A stretch of DNA of 64,000 nucleotides from Lineus longissimus (lineage: Eukaryota > Nemertea > Pilidiophora > Heteronemertea > Lineidae), in assembly GCF_910592395.1 (NCBI RefSeq), contig NC_088308.1:23079501-23143500 (forward strand). Direction: 5' to 3'. Position numbers and translations under genes: made by a program. Positions 11,274-24,400 of the stretch are shown here, one piece after another (position 1 is the stretch's first letter; each line of letters opens with the position of its first letter). The notes under the pieces are model-generated. The model had not been told where the DNA came from, searched no databases, and saw only the letters and a list, made by a program, of their open reading frames with translations.

Positions 11274-13184
11274 TTCGGGTGGATCACCAAAGAGTAGATG
11301 AGGCAGAGTCTAAATTCAAATGATCTGTTGAATACAACTACCGGTGCTGTCGAGGTCGTGAACAGCATAATAATTTTTTATCTGCTGTAATTCTCAGACA
11401 GATGGAGTAGGACAACAATTTATCTCCTGTGTCCCAGATACATCAGGAAATCATATTGATTGAACATTGATGATGAAGACGAGTTCCACCAATAATTACA
11501 TAGACCTATAGTTTGATTGACCTTCATGAACCTTTGCGTTGATAAATAAAGATGATGTGTCTGTCAATGTCGGTAAACAGAGCTTGGAGGAAGTAAGGGG
11601 GCACAGTTCGTAGCTGCTGACGCTTCTTATCGATATGATAAGCATCACCCATAAATTGCTCTCTTTGGAGTTCGAACTCTCATGACAAGGTTTTAACCTG
11701 GAGTATATAGGCCGATAGCCTGACTGCAGTTTGTTCAACGATCCAACATGAGATGGCGAGTGTGTATCTAAGCCATCACGCGAGAAGGAAGCTTGAGGTG
11801 AGTCCAGAATTAAGACTATGGTATTCCAGGATGTGTAAAGCGACGACGCCGAGCATGCTTCCCTCTTGGACTGGTGATCCAAATGCAGCTGCTAACGAAC
11901 GACCTAAACCCTTATAAAAAGATTGCAGTCCAACCTAAACTCGGTAATCAGGCTCATGTTCCTCTCGCCTAAACGCTTCTATTGTCTGTGCTCATAAATC
12001 TATTATATTGCTCATCTGAGTGCAATATCGAGTGTCGCTGATCAATTTATCAGTATGGACTCGGTTGTTTTATAGCCAGGTCCACGATCAATACCTGGAT
12101 AGCACGCTAGTGTAGTCAGGAATAGCTTCTCATCTCATGCCTGAACAGGGGACGGATGGACATGGAATAAGACTACCAATCGGGTTTAATGCAGGACAGC
12201 GACATTTTAGGATGACCGTATTCTGATCTGATTATTGGCAGATTCACCTGCAGGTTCATTCAACAAGACCTTCAACAAATCGTTCAGATTCTAACCCACG
12301 GAATTACATCTATATATATGATGCATGAAATAATTGACGCCATCATCACTTCTCTGGAGACGGTATCTAGAATTCATGTCGGATTAATAGGTTATGTTGT
12401 CAACAAAAATCATACCCGTTATTTACATCGGCAGCACGCCGGGATGATTCGATGGAACACGACCGACCAGCCAAACACCTGTGATTGATGGTCTCATTAT
12501 CTCGATATCAAATTTTATCTACTCACCCCAGGCACAATTACCCGGACTAACCTTTAAACCGAGTTTCTCTGAATCCAGGGACCAATCGCTTTTCCAACTC
12601 CGCGGCAGTTACCTGTATTGTTCGTGTAACGTTTTGTTGACGATCGTTTCGGTGACTATTTTATGGCTGATGCAATTCTAGAATCGGACAGTCGATAGAT
12701 GCCTCCAATTGCGGATGATGTCGAATAGTAAGAGTGAATCGCGATCAAGCACGAACCTGCATGTGCGTTTGAACTGGTTTGATACTATAGAGATCTGGAT
12801 GTGAATAATCGAATAGTATAGTACCTTTTCGGGACCATCAACCATGCTATACTCTTTACAGTATTAAAATTGCGAAAGGACAGACTTTAAATTCTAAGAT
12901 ATAAAACATCCATTACCTGCAAATTCAAACAGTCTTTCGGTACCATTACTTCTTCAGTGACGATATCCATCAATATTATTAAGACCGTCCGTGTTAAGCT
13001 TTCGTCACTTTCACAGGAAAAGCCGTTGTAGGAAGTTCGTGAGGTGAATACTGAGGGCGTTACCGGAATTGCTGCTTTTGCTTTGAACCATAGAAAAAGC
13101 AATAACACGTGCAGCTGCATTGTGCTCGCTGCTTAATCTGCATTCCTCACGCTGACGAGTTTTCGAAAACAGACAAGTGTCACC
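11274..13184. promoter_or_regulatory. Divergent intergenic region between transporter and calcyphosin-like gene
   Basis: This 1.9 kb spacer separates the start of transporter exon A (minus) from the start of the calcyphosin-like gene (plus), so it should hold both promoters. No clear TATA box was found at a useful distance from either ATG. Open frames at 11496-11882 and 12887-13120 on the minus strand show no recognisable domain. CACGTG occurs at about 13107. Confidence 0.4.
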
Positions 13185-16100
13185 ATGCCTCATCAGAAGG
13201 ACGAGCCAGAGATCGAATACCTCAGGACATACTGCTTAAGCAAAGGTGTGGCCGGCATCAAAGGCCTTGGAGCACTTTTCAGAGGACTTGACAAAGACTT
13301 CTCAAAGCATCTGAATTACCACGAGTTCTCTGGCGGACTAAAGCAGTTCGGTGTCGGATTCAACGAACAACAAATCCAGACTCTTTTTCGCATTTTTGAC
13401 AAGGACCAGAATGGTTGCGTTGACTTTAGTGAATTTCTTCAGAAGCTCCGTCCACCGATGGCACAGAGTCGGATTAATGTGACAAACGAGGTCTTCTCGC
13501 ATCTTGACCACACTGGAGATGGAAGGCTGATGGTCGATGACTTGAAAGGTAGGTTGAATTGCCATGGGGCGGGTGTAGGCCCACGTTTCACTTCATATAA
13601 AGAGCTCGTCTCAATTGAAGCTGCTGTGCAGAAGGGTGTGGTCAACTGCGTTCTTTTGCGTTTTACCAAGCGCGGGCAAAAACCACAATGAGGCTATTGG
13701 AAAATGCATTAGTGCAATGCTTCCCACAGGCTTCTTGGCAGTATAAACTTTTATTGTATTCATTCAAGGATGCAACCTCTGGTCTCCTGCTGAGAGAATG
13801 CTATCAGATCCTTTGGGATTTTAATGGTTTTGTGAACCTTCGTTCACTTCGACAAGTGCACCAAGTTCGTCGTTTTTCAAATTGAAAACATGCTTTTTCT
13901 GCCACTGTGATATCAGCGCTTCGGGATAAGTAAATCAGCAAGGAAGATACCGGTAACGGAAAGTATTCCAATTGGTTTAACAACATCCAAAAGAATTTCA
14001 ATTGGAAGCCATTAATAGCAACAGAAACACTTCAATGGTAGCAATGAATAGCAACAGAAATTTGCTGTACCTATAACCTGAAAACGGGGCCTTGGCAATT
14101 AGAGGTAGGGTAACACTTTTTGGGATTCATGATTAAAAAGAATTTTGGTGGGTAGTTAAAGACCCTCACAGCGCCTAAAATTAACTGTATAGCCAACTCG
14201 AAAATTGGAAAGATTACACTTTGTCGATTAAGTTTTTAATTCATTAGTTGGGTAGAATTTCGTGTTTGTCGGAAGTTAATAAACAACACGGATATTTCTT
14301 CCTGCCCGCTGGGATAGGTTACTTGAGCTCAAAGTTATCGGCACAGGTGAAGCCAGAGACAGAAAAGTGTAACAAGCCGCCAGGGTCTGACTCTCGTTAG
14401 AAGAAGGCACGAAGGATGATTGATTTAGGGAAACAGGCGATGATCGGTTAGATTTATAGATTTCATTCGCTGATGTTGCGGATGACCTTGGCTTGGGAAT
14501 GTGCACCTGTTGGTCATTAAGAAAACTAGCGAGCTTAGAGCTGCTGGCATAAAGCATCTTTAATGGGTTTTTACGCTGGGTACTGAATTGATCAGTCTCG
14601 GCTAATGCATTATACTTTCATTCTAGCAATGTTATGTACATAATTCATGTAGGCGATCATGATCAGGATTGTACTCCCACAGATCATTATCACTGAAGAT
14701 GAATCCCTGGTGCTCATCTAGAAATGTTACTGAGGCCCATGTTAATAATATCTATCACGCTACCGCTTGATTGCCTTATCAGTAAAAGCTCATCCATCTC
14801 GTTGGTCGCCAAAAGCAACGTGGTAGAATTGCGCCACATTGTCTTATACATCTTGACTCTAGTGTTGAGAGTCACGTTATAAACAAATGTATTGATTATT
14901 ATCCATCTGAATCCCACTCTAAGGTGTGTTGCATGGGAATATATTGATCATCCGAGTGCATTACTGAGATGTTTGTTCCTTCTGCTTGTTCTCCGTCCGG
15001 TTAACGGTGACATATGGCCCAAGAGAGCATTGATTCAAAATTGTAACATCTAGTAGTTAACGTATTCAAATCGTATATGTGAATACTACCAGGTTTGGAT
15101 ACGCAGGCGATATATTACTATGATTACCTGTGTCAGTGCAATAAATCAATCGTGGTTACCCGCTCCTTCAAATGAACAACCAACTGAACTGGTAATGTTA
15201 TACATATTTTGTGAATACCCATCTATTCCTAATACAAAATTGCCTGGATGAGACAGGCTCCCATCCTCTCACAGTCGCACCTTACATCGAAACAGTGGAC
15301 GACCGTTTATTAGCCGGCCGAACCTGCTTCTCCGCCAGGGTGTATAGCTAAGATGAGATATAACGTTGTATATGTACATGTATGTCGTTTACATGAAATG
15401 CTTGATCTCACCTAACGATTGTAAATGGTGAAGGGTTATCGTTCATTTCCACGATCTTGTCTATTTGGCTTGTAAGCCGGGGATAACTGTCCATTTAGCA
15501 CGATAAGCAAGGGGTAACTGTTTGTTGTTTTACCTGTCTTACATTCACATTCCCAACCAGGATATGTAAACCTTCATCAGGTTACCTTCGGAAGTCTTTC
15601 GCATCGTGGTTTCAATCATTTTTTCCAAAACGCAGTTTTGCAAACACCTAAGTTTTCACTTCGGGTGGATTTTTAGTCGAGGTTAACCATAACATCCAAA
15701 TTGGCGATGTCGGTTTTCCCTCTTTGATGATAAATACCAAGTTTGGAATCAATTTTCGCACGTTGCTTTTAATTTCAACGTGGTTCTTTCTGTGATGGGT
15801 CTTTCAACGGTTCAAGTTCCCTCAACGGGTTCAACGCATAAAAATTTAATCACATTTGTATCCGGTAAACACTTTGTGTCGTTGAGCTGAGTAGGCTACT
15901 GATGTACCCATCCGCTGATGAGACAATGAAGGATGATGATGATACGTTGTATCGTTAAATTGTTCGAGAGTCTTTGGTATCGTGTAACAAAAAGAAAACT
16001 GAAGTCAATGTAAATCGTCGTGACATATTATTGCGAGCACTCTGTGGTAAAGTATAAGTTATGGTTGCAGGCTAGTGAAAGGAAACCATATCCGTGTTCC

Positions 16101-19097
16101 GTAGGCATCCAGCTTTCTGATATAATGGGCTGGATTAGTAGCAGCACGAGGAGGCTTTCTTTAAAAGCTTTCATATGAATGCAGATCAAGGTATTTAATG
16201 AGTATTGATCTCCTATTGATGGTCTGTTTTTGTTGCTGACTTGTATCACGTATCTGCATAGCCTATTTTCATTAAGGGTCTCTGATCAGATATGCAGAAG
16301 AATGCAATGTCCAAGGCACAGCTCCTTAAAGTTTCAGTCAATCCCAAATCGAAAAAATCTAACATATATGGCCTAGCACTACAAAACAGATAGCTGTTTC
16401 TGCAAGTACATTTGTATAATGGATTCAAGCATTTACTGACTTAGACCTAGATAAAATGTACACAGTGTTTTATAATCGCATTGTCATAGTCCCCATTGAA
16501 ACATTGAAAAATATTTGCACGCAATTAGTTATGCAAGAACGATATCGCACTGGTGCATGGGTGATGCGCTCGCGAAGCTGACAATCGAAATGACGCCATG
16601 CACCATCTGATCAATGCGTTGCATACAAACGGTCAAGAATACTTCAGTGCGTTTGAAAAGACTTATCGCTGGCTCACGAGATTAGAATATTGTGTTTTGT
16701 CATTTTTTATGGGTGATAATCCAAAACCGTGACATGGCAACGCGAACAAATAAAAGGTAGCGGCCGATTTCCCGATGATTGGGCAATTTAGGATGATGCA
16801 TATTTACTGAGCAAACTGTTGGCCGTCAAACACTAAACCCCTACCATGCAATTTCTGGATAAGCTAACAAATATGACGATACGCAGCTATCATCATGATA
16901 ACGGTTTTTTTTAAGTGTATATCTTATACAGTCGCTATACCAAACACGCTGCCAGCCGAGGCTATATCATGACCACGCCTGGTCTGGTAGCCATGGAGAA
17001 GACGGGAGTTGAATGCCGGAGTAATTGGAATTTGACGGCGATAGATTTCCACAACCACGCATCAGGCTCGTACTGTGGCAATGAATCCATCTGAAATATG
17101 CATAAAATTTTGGAATGGTAGTTATATGAGCTGCATGCGTACATGTACATGACCAGAATGACGGGTGCCGCCGTCATTGGCCGTGGTGTAAGGCAAGGCC
17201 GGGGGGGGGGGGGTATAGGCAGGCGCCTGCAGGGGACTATAGGCAGTGGCTAGGGGAAATTGGTGATCTTCGGGTGACTAAATGCACTGTTGAGTCTCGT
17301 TTGATTCATCGATAAATGCATTCCTTGAACAAACGTGAATAGTTTCGAAGTACTATTAAGGTAAGAGAGACCCTTATCGACGACTCTGTATTATGTAATC
17401 AGACGTATACACCACTCTTGCCGTAGTCTCCCTTTAACATGGTATAATGGTTTTGAGCAGTGACAAAGTTGGCAAGGGTTGAGTGGGGGAATTATCTCGA
17501 AGAAATAGAAGAAGATGTTACAGCTGTTTATTCTGGTATACAATCTGGTCTGGAAACTAAATAACACTTGTAGTTGTTCACTTCGGCTGTATGTCTTCAA
17601 GCGATTCGCTATACAATCAGCAGCCGCCTTTCCTTCTTCGCCGAAGGTTCAATAACTTTCCTTTTTGGTTAAGTGACGTCCAGGACTAACCATCCATATT
17701 TGCTAGCACGGGTCTTGGGATATTCGCACCGGAACTATTTGTCAAACAACCCCAAACAAAATGAAATAGTGGAGGAAGTCAAAGGAATGCTAACACTAGG
17801 AAGTGTTGTAAGCTGATACAAGAGGAAGGCCCTACACCTTGGTTATTTCTGCCAGATACACTTTCACAATGAGCAGATGAGTTATGAAGGCCCGGGTAGC
17901 CTGCAGTCAAGCACAGGTATGCAAGGTGGGCTGAAGGCAAGCTGGGTCATACGCCTAAATATGCAGGTGGATTGAAGCAGAGCTGTGGAAATCATGTTAT
18001 ATGGCGTGGCTAGTTGTATTGAAGATGCCCATTGCTTTGAGGGGAAAAAGCCCTAAACCCCGACGTCAAAATACGCGGCACCACGTTAGTTTTGACACGA
18101 CAACAAAATCCTCCTTATCGGGATTTCCGGGCATCTAGTCATGATAAGGTATCATGTTGAGCGCTTATATTTTGAGGATCACTGCAGTTAATGGCCTTTG
18201 TGGCGTCAATGTGACTTTTACTACGAACCATCAATGGTATACATATTCAGTATTCATACACGAATGTACAGCGTTCATCTCCCATTTGTGATTCATCTGC
18301 AATTCCATGGAACAGCGTTATGCGGGTCTAATATGTTTTACGCCACATTTAATGAGAATTATTTTGCTTTTCGCTCTAGTCTAATAATCGGCGATAATGT
18401 GAGTCATATAGCTATTAAAGGGGCGCTATAGGCAATAGGAGCTTGAGAGTCAAATTGGTCGAGGTCAGGTGACCAATATAGGGAGATAAGTCTATTCCTC
18501 GTACAAGCGTGAATAGTTTCGATAAACTTAGAGAGGTCCCTTTTAGCGACCTCATGTAACTTTAATCTGGCCTCAAGTGGTCCCTCAGTGCCAACAGACT
18601 CCCTTTAACGCTCATCTCACCCGGCCAAACAGTGGCAGGGATGGCAGCTTCCTGCCACCAGACCACATCGTTGGCTAGACCGCATGATGATGCTTTTTAT
18701 ATAGACGGTTGCTGGCAAATCCAGGAACTGTCGGATACGCCAGGGGAATGAACGGATGATAAGCCGAAGACATAGAAGCACCCTGCTAGTCACTTCGTTG
18801 CAATTATCATCATCACCCAACACCAATCACCTAAAATACTAGTAACTCGCTGTCATCCTTGCTCTCATTCCAGGCGAATTCCGTAAACATGTGAGACGAC
18901 ATCCCAAGTTTCTCGCGGAGGAATGGACGGAGGAGCAGGTATTGGTGAGCTTCCTCAACACGTTCGACACCCCCGAGGACATCGACGGCATAGTGACTCG
19001 GGACGAATTCCTGGCTTACTACTCTGGAGTCAGCTCGACCATTGAGGAAGATTGCTATTTCGACCTCATGATGAGGTCTTGTTGGGGACTGAAATAG
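13185..19097 (+). CDS. CAPSL: Calcyphosin-like EF-hand calcium-binding protein
   Basis: There are two coding exons, 13185-13548 and 18874-19097, joined in phase 1 across a 5.3 kb GT-AG intron, giving 195 residues. The start has a good context (GTCACCATGC). The order of features matches calcyphosin/CAPSL: an N-terminal CLSKGVAGIKGLGALFR block at about 17-33; canonical EF-hand loops at 36-47 and 72-83; the family block LRPPM at about 88-92; a third loop at 108-119 ending in Asp rather than Glu; and a lengthened, non-canonical fourth loop at 153-166 followed by YYSGVS. Family members are cytoplasmic Ca2+ sensors enriched in ciliated cells. It could be the orthologue of CAPS or CAPSL; the sequence looks slightly closer to CAPSL. 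Confidence 0.92.
17201..17213 (+). repeat. Poly-G tract (13 nt)
   Basis: Thirteen consecutive G at the left edge of a short transposon copy in the calcyphosin-like intron. Confidence 0.85.
17231..17437 (+). mobile_element. TTAA-flanked MITE (family R), copy 1
   Basis: It starts near AGGGGACTATAGGCAG and ends GTCTCCCTTTAA. It shares with the copies at 18415 and 26301 a core with CCT-x-GAACAAACGTGAATAGTTTCGA, then GAGAGACCC-TTAT-CGAC and a TGTAAT-like segment. The left terminus is damaged (no TTAA), while the right TTAA is present. It lies in the calcyphosin-like intron. Confidence 0.65.
18415..18608 (+). mobile_element. TTAA-flanked MITE (family R), copy 2
   Basis: Complete copy bounded by TTAAAGGGGCGC on the left and GACTCCCTTTAA on the right, so the termini are inverted (TTAAAGGG on both strands) and TTAA flanks both sides. 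The core matches copies 1 and 3 (ATTCCTCGTACAAGCGTGAA, GAGAGGTCCC, GCGACCTCATGTAAC). TTAA target sites are typical of piggyBac-type transposases, so this is probably a non-autonomous relative. It lies in the calcyphosin-like intron about 260 bp before exon 2. Confidence 0.72.
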
Positions 19098-19742
19098 TGC
19101 AGAGCAGACATTAGTTGAACTCGCTCATTGTCCAATATTAGACCAACCCGCCGTCCTGGTGTAACGTTTTTGAGTGTTTCCGTTTCCGAGTGTGTGTTTG
19201 GGAACGCTTAAAGATCCCAATTGAAAATTCATGGTCTCTTCAGCTACCCGATAGAAACATTGGGAACAACCACAGACTAGTAGTGCGAGCTCGAGTGTAT
19301 CTGAGTGTGAGTATTTTTCCAATAGATCAAGTCTCAAATGGTTGTTGTTGGGGTATTGGTCGCCTTATTCCGTAGACAGGGAAACATAGGAGAGCACTGA
19401 AGTATTGGAAACACTGACAAATGTTACACCGGTCCGCAGTCCAGCGATATCATGCATTTAACTATACTCATTTCCATCCAACTTTCTATCCGGCAGCGAA
19501 GGCAGTAGCGTTTTTACTTGGAAATTATATGTCCAGACATTTTTATCGTTTTGTAACAGACTCTTGATATACGATCTGTTCTCTGTTCTGTTCAGTTGCT
19601 AATAAGAAGACCAATCTGACCAGTCAAGTCGTCATTCTTCATCCTCGGATATTGCCGTAATTAATATTTTGCATTCGCGCAATACTGATCAATGACAGAT
19701 TGTATTGTGAACCAGCTGTCACCTGCTCTTATATGTAAAAGC

Positions 19743-19748
19743 AATAAA
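19743..19748 (+). terminator. Candidate polyadenylation signal, calcyphosin-like gene
   Basis: AATAAA about 650 nt after the stop codon at 19095-19097, in AT-rich sequence. It is the first convincing hexamer I noticed downstream on this strand. Confidence 0.45.
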
Positions 19749-19749
19749 A

Positions 19750-20800
19750 TGAGAATTCCAGATTGTAGTTCCATGGTGTTGTGACAGAAGAGTGCTTAGG
19801 TTTCTGAACCGACGCCCATGGTCGAGTAGTGAGGGCAATGATGGGACATCAACTCTCACTTCGCTCTTTAATGGGACTACCGTTGCTTAATCAATTTGTG
19901 TTCCGGGCTTGTATGCTACGATGATATAGGTCGATATGTGGTGGTAGGCCGATACCTAATGACTCACCGTCAAGTAAAAAATAGCTACAAGAACTCTGGG
20001 GAACTGAATGTCCTCATAGCAAGATCACTACCATAAGCTCGGCGACTCATTAGCAGTGCTCATTAAGCCATCACCGAACACAAGCCTGAGACCAATTTTG
20101 TTGGAGGTCTGGATATCCCATCACATCGACGTCTAGAGGATTTTACAGCCGGAAAACTATCCAGATCTTGCTCGCGCGATAGCTAATGGTCAGATCACGA
20201 GAGGAGAGAGACAACGTGCAATTTTCTCCCACGGGGAACAATAGTGGCAACAGGTCAGGGGCGTAACGAGGATGTCCGCATCATCTTTCATTTCATGGGA
20301 AGTTCTACAATTTTATGCTTTCACGCATATGAGAGGTAATGTAGTCCGACTCGCACCACATGAAGAACATCCTAGTCACACAGCGGAAGACGTTTAGTCA
20401 CAATCTGCCAGGACAACTGACAAAGACGTCGCGGGTAGTCCCAGGCCTGTCATAGGAACAGATGTGTCAAACATTTCCCTTGTGCAAGCTGACAGAAGTG
20501 GGCAGATCGATATTGGCGAATGGACTATTGAATGAGTGCATCACTTCCTGCACCGTTTAGGCTGTCCAAAGACAATGTTCTGATAGAATAGTGTAGTCCT
20601 CTCAGTAATGTGGATTGCAAACAGTTCTCCACACCTCTTCACATGGATCGCTGGATCGTCTCGTCGATAACTCTTGCAGATTATGAAGTTGTGCCAAAAG
20701 AGGTCCAAGACCACGTCAGTAGGCACACGAATGGTCCTGCCGATGTGGTGGACAAGGTCGAGATAATTCAATTGCACAACCAAAACTTGAGAAAATCTTT
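19750..20800. other. Convergent intergenic spacer
   Basis: This lies between the 3' ends of the calcyphosin-like gene and DNAAF5. Short open frames around 20541-20828 overlap on both strands and show no domain. I see no repeat copy of the families described elsewhere. Confidence 0.4.
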
Positions 20801-20802
20801 GC

Positions 20803-20808
20803 TTTATT
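20803..20808 (-). terminator. Candidate polyadenylation signal, DNAAF5
   Basis: AATAAA on the minus strand about 670 nt after the DNAAF5 stop codon. With this signal the 3'UTR would include the palindromic repeat at 21246-21438. Confidence 0.4.
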
Positions 20809-21245
20809 CACTGAATAACAAAATCTGAAGTACATTGTGGGTACATGTAATCCAAATACACTGCCATCACCACTCTTACCCTTTTTGCAAATTCTGGACA
20901 GAAAGAACGACAGGTTTTACAGTTTCTTATTATTCAAATCTTGTGCTATGTATCACATCTGTTAGCCAATAGTTTTTTGAGTATCATGTCGACAATTCAG
21001 GAAGACAAGCTGTCTTAGTACGGCATTTTATGCCAATTCAGTACACTACAATACCAATATCAGTCAAGTATCTGGAAGTACATCCGATTCACATAAAGAC
21101 AAAGGACAATCATGCACAATCTCTTTCGTAATATACACTCAACTCCAGTGGACATGGTCTTTTAAATACTTTGGATCTATCCTATGAAGATTACGATGCA
21201 GTCTTAAACACCAGATCTGGGTACTCCGTCACAAACTGTCATACG

Positions 21246-21438
21246 GTGGCGCAGGTCAGCAGAACCTCCTCCCAATTAAAGACACCCTTGGCAAATGCTA
21301 TCTATAAAAGAGAGGTGTCCTGACCACAGAGGTCAAGTCATATTGAACAGAAACAGCCAACTCTGGACTAAAGTTAGTGTCCTATATAGGGAGAGTGTCC
21401 TGCTAACAGAGGGGTCCACCAAGGGAGCTTCAACTGTA
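21246..21438 (-). mobile_element. Palindromic short repeat (family P), copy 2, in DNAAF5 3'UTR
   Basis: On the minus strand this aligns end to end with the copy at 10026-10192: CAGTTGAAGCTCCCTTGGTGG, then GGACACTCTCCCTATATAGG, AACTTTAGTCC, GTTTCTGTTCAATATGAC, and an end GGAGGTTCTGCTG. It begins about 40 nt after the DNAAF5 stop codon. If transcribed, the complementary ends could fold into a hairpin in the mRNA. Confidence 0.62.
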
Positions 21439-21477
21439 GGTTCTGGTTGCCAGCAAATGATCTAAAGTCAGGTCCCA

Positions 21478-24400
21478 TTACTGGACACTGAGTGTCTTCA
21501 TGAAATCCGTCAAAGAATCACAGTACTTAGATGTCCGATGTTTATGTTTGACAGAGTCAATTTCTGTACTCAGAAGTGCAGGCTTGATCTTGGCAGCTTC
21601 TTTCAGGACATCTGCAATGGAAGATAATCATGAAGTTCAGAGAAGGTATCTAATGTTTACTCATCCAAGTTATCAGGCGCAGACAGGATTTTCAGAGAGG
21701 GGGTCATTTTCCAGAATAACCCAGTCAATTCATGGTCAATTTTGAAAAGAATGGGCTTTTGCGAGCAACTTTCTTTCCCCGAAGGCAAGGTATGTTGTTA
21801 TCTTTTTGATGAAATGGCACTGGCAAATGAAAAGTACATGTCCTTGCGGATAATAGCGACCTCAGCAATCATGACAGGTCTTACCTAGTATAGACTCTTG
21901 AATCTTTGGATCAGGATCATCTAAATGCACTAATAGTCCTTTGTAAATAGCTTCCAGGTGAGCAGAATATAGACCGACATCAAAACCAGTGTCAAAACAC
22001 TGGAAATAGGCCGTAAATGTCTTAGACACTGCTACGCGAATGTCATCACTGCTGTCATCTAGTCGCTTCAGGAGCTCTGGGTAGAGATTGTGCAGGCGGT
22101 GTTGGTCAATAGCTGTTCCTACAGCGTTGAAGATTCTTGTGAGGACTCGGCAGGCAACGAGGCGAGTACTCTTGTTATCGTCATCCATGAGGGTTAGGAG
22201 CTGGGTGACCAGTTCAGGCAGGATAGTAATCAGCTGAAACAATGACAACACAATTTCAGTGAAATAATAATTTCGGACAACTGTTATTGAGAAGAAATTA
22301 GAGACAAAGTCACAATCAACGTATCTTATTGAGGACAATATGACCAGGTTCCAAGGAGAGATTGAGCTGCCATCTACAGATAAATCGACGAACTGATGAT
22401 CAAAGGAAATTATCGTCTTTCAATTGATTTGCTGAAGTGGAATATGACATACCTTTTCCTTATCCAGAACTCCACTCTGAAGAATGGCCCAAAGACAGGA
22501 AATGGCCGTTGTGCGGATTGCACCAGCAACTCTGCCCGCATGCCACACACAATTTGGCAGGATCATGTCCCGCACGACAACAACGGCAAAGTCAGCAAAC
22601 CTATTCTGGGAATCAACAGACTGTGGTGCGTTCATGATGAGGCGGGATAATAAGGAGAAGAACTTCAACCTGACTTCTGCGTCTTTTTCCGTCTTTAGGT
22701 TGGCAGTGAACATTGGAACGATGATATCAAGTAGCTCTCCAACAACAGGACCTGGAAATAAGTAATCACAGTTTACCGGTAACAAGCTCCAGGTAATTGT
22801 AGGGTAATATCACATCTTATTTACCCAATGCCGAGTTCTATCAGCACGATTTCCAGTTCAATCTGTAATTTGCCATGGACCCAAGTTGAGAGGAGTTATT
22901 TCCATTTCAGAAGGGAATGACACTCATGGAAAATGGTTTATAATGGCCAATGACAAAATTCAGCGCTGCCAGTAATTGAGGACAGATAAATCAGTCACTT
23001 TCAGAACAATTTCACATCCCCTGTTCTTACCAGAGTCAATTAGGAGAGCATCAAAGATCTGTCTGTCAATGGAATGGATGTTCCACATGGGATAGTCATC
23101 AGACCATCGTTCTAGTAAGGTTTTAGCATGGAGGGCATAGAGGTTTTGGACTTCAGATAAACCTTGGACGACAGCCAGCTTCTGAAGACTTGCATGGGCC
23201 TTTAAAAAAAGAACAAAATGTACATGTAATAGATTGAATTAAAACATGGACCATTGTATGATGTCCTAGTTTCTGCAGCATTTTTAGACTTAATCTTCTG
23301 TCTAAACTTTCTTCACTGCAGTATTTAAGTGTTTTCTTCATTGTTAAGTACAAACTATTCTACAGATTGACTTGAAACAACAAAACAATGCTTTATTTTG
23401 GGCAAAATTCGACTGTGCCAGTGAGGGTTCAGAGTTTTGATACAAGTGTTCTTACCCTTTCCTTGATCACATCGCCAGCTTGGAGAGCAAGGACAGTGAT
23501 GAGAACGGTGAACAGCTGCATGCTCTCAGGCTTACACATCTCACCAGCAATGGTTGTAAGAGAATCTACACAGTCTATCAGCTGGAGTTGGACATTCGCC
23601 TGAAACAGAAAATGTCAAATGAAGATAGAAAGTAGGACGCTTTGATATCAGGGAGGTTTTATCAGATACAGGGATCTACATTGTATACGTGTGTAGATTA
23701 CATACTTATGCCCCATGACTCAATAGCATTTGGTTTCTTCAATCATATCTGTGAAATTACACAATGAAAAGTGAGTTACCTTAGTGAATGTGAGTTACAC
23801 ATTTGCATCAATCAACGAAAAACATTGTTCACTAACCTGGTTTGTCTGACTAACATCTGGAACGGAAATGGTAGCAGCAATAACTTGAATGAAAGGCTGG
23901 ATCTTTGCTTTCTGGCATCCCTTTATGATTGCTGCCAGCACCATCAACGTGTTGTAGTTTTGGTGAGTTTTGACAGCCGGCAGCACAAGTTTACACCAGA
24001 CTTCAGGCTCTACAAAATAACCGACTAACTCAGCAGCTTTGACAGTCTAAAAAAGATATAAGACAGAAAATTAACAGAACGAAATTGCAGTTGGCAATGA
24101 TATGTGTCTTTAAAAGTATTCAGAAAGAGGTAAACACATAGACATTTCTCTTCAGCGCAGTACCTACATGTAGTAACAATCAACCCCAGGGCCATCACAC
24201 TTTACCTCAACATGACCATTTTCTAAATTTGATGACTGTAATCTAAAGGCCCTTACATTCATGACAACCTCTTTCTCTTCATCACCACATCCTTTGTACA
24301 GGCCATTCAGCAGGACCTCCATGTGCTGAGTCACATAATCCTCATTGTTTAGGACAAGATGATATAATAGGGCTGAACACTTGATTCTTGTCCCCACAAC

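Noticed and set aside
11496-11882. 128-codon minus-strand frame upstream of transporter exon A
   Set aside because: Low-complexity, no domain, no similarity to the other first exons.
12887-13120. Minus-strand frame with a signal-peptide-like start (MQLHVLLLFLWFKAKAA) 65 bp from the calcyphosin-like ATG
   Set aside because: It would be a secreted protein starting within the 5'UTR of the divergent gene, with no second exon and no recognisable family. Probably chance, although a donor (GTAATG) follows it.
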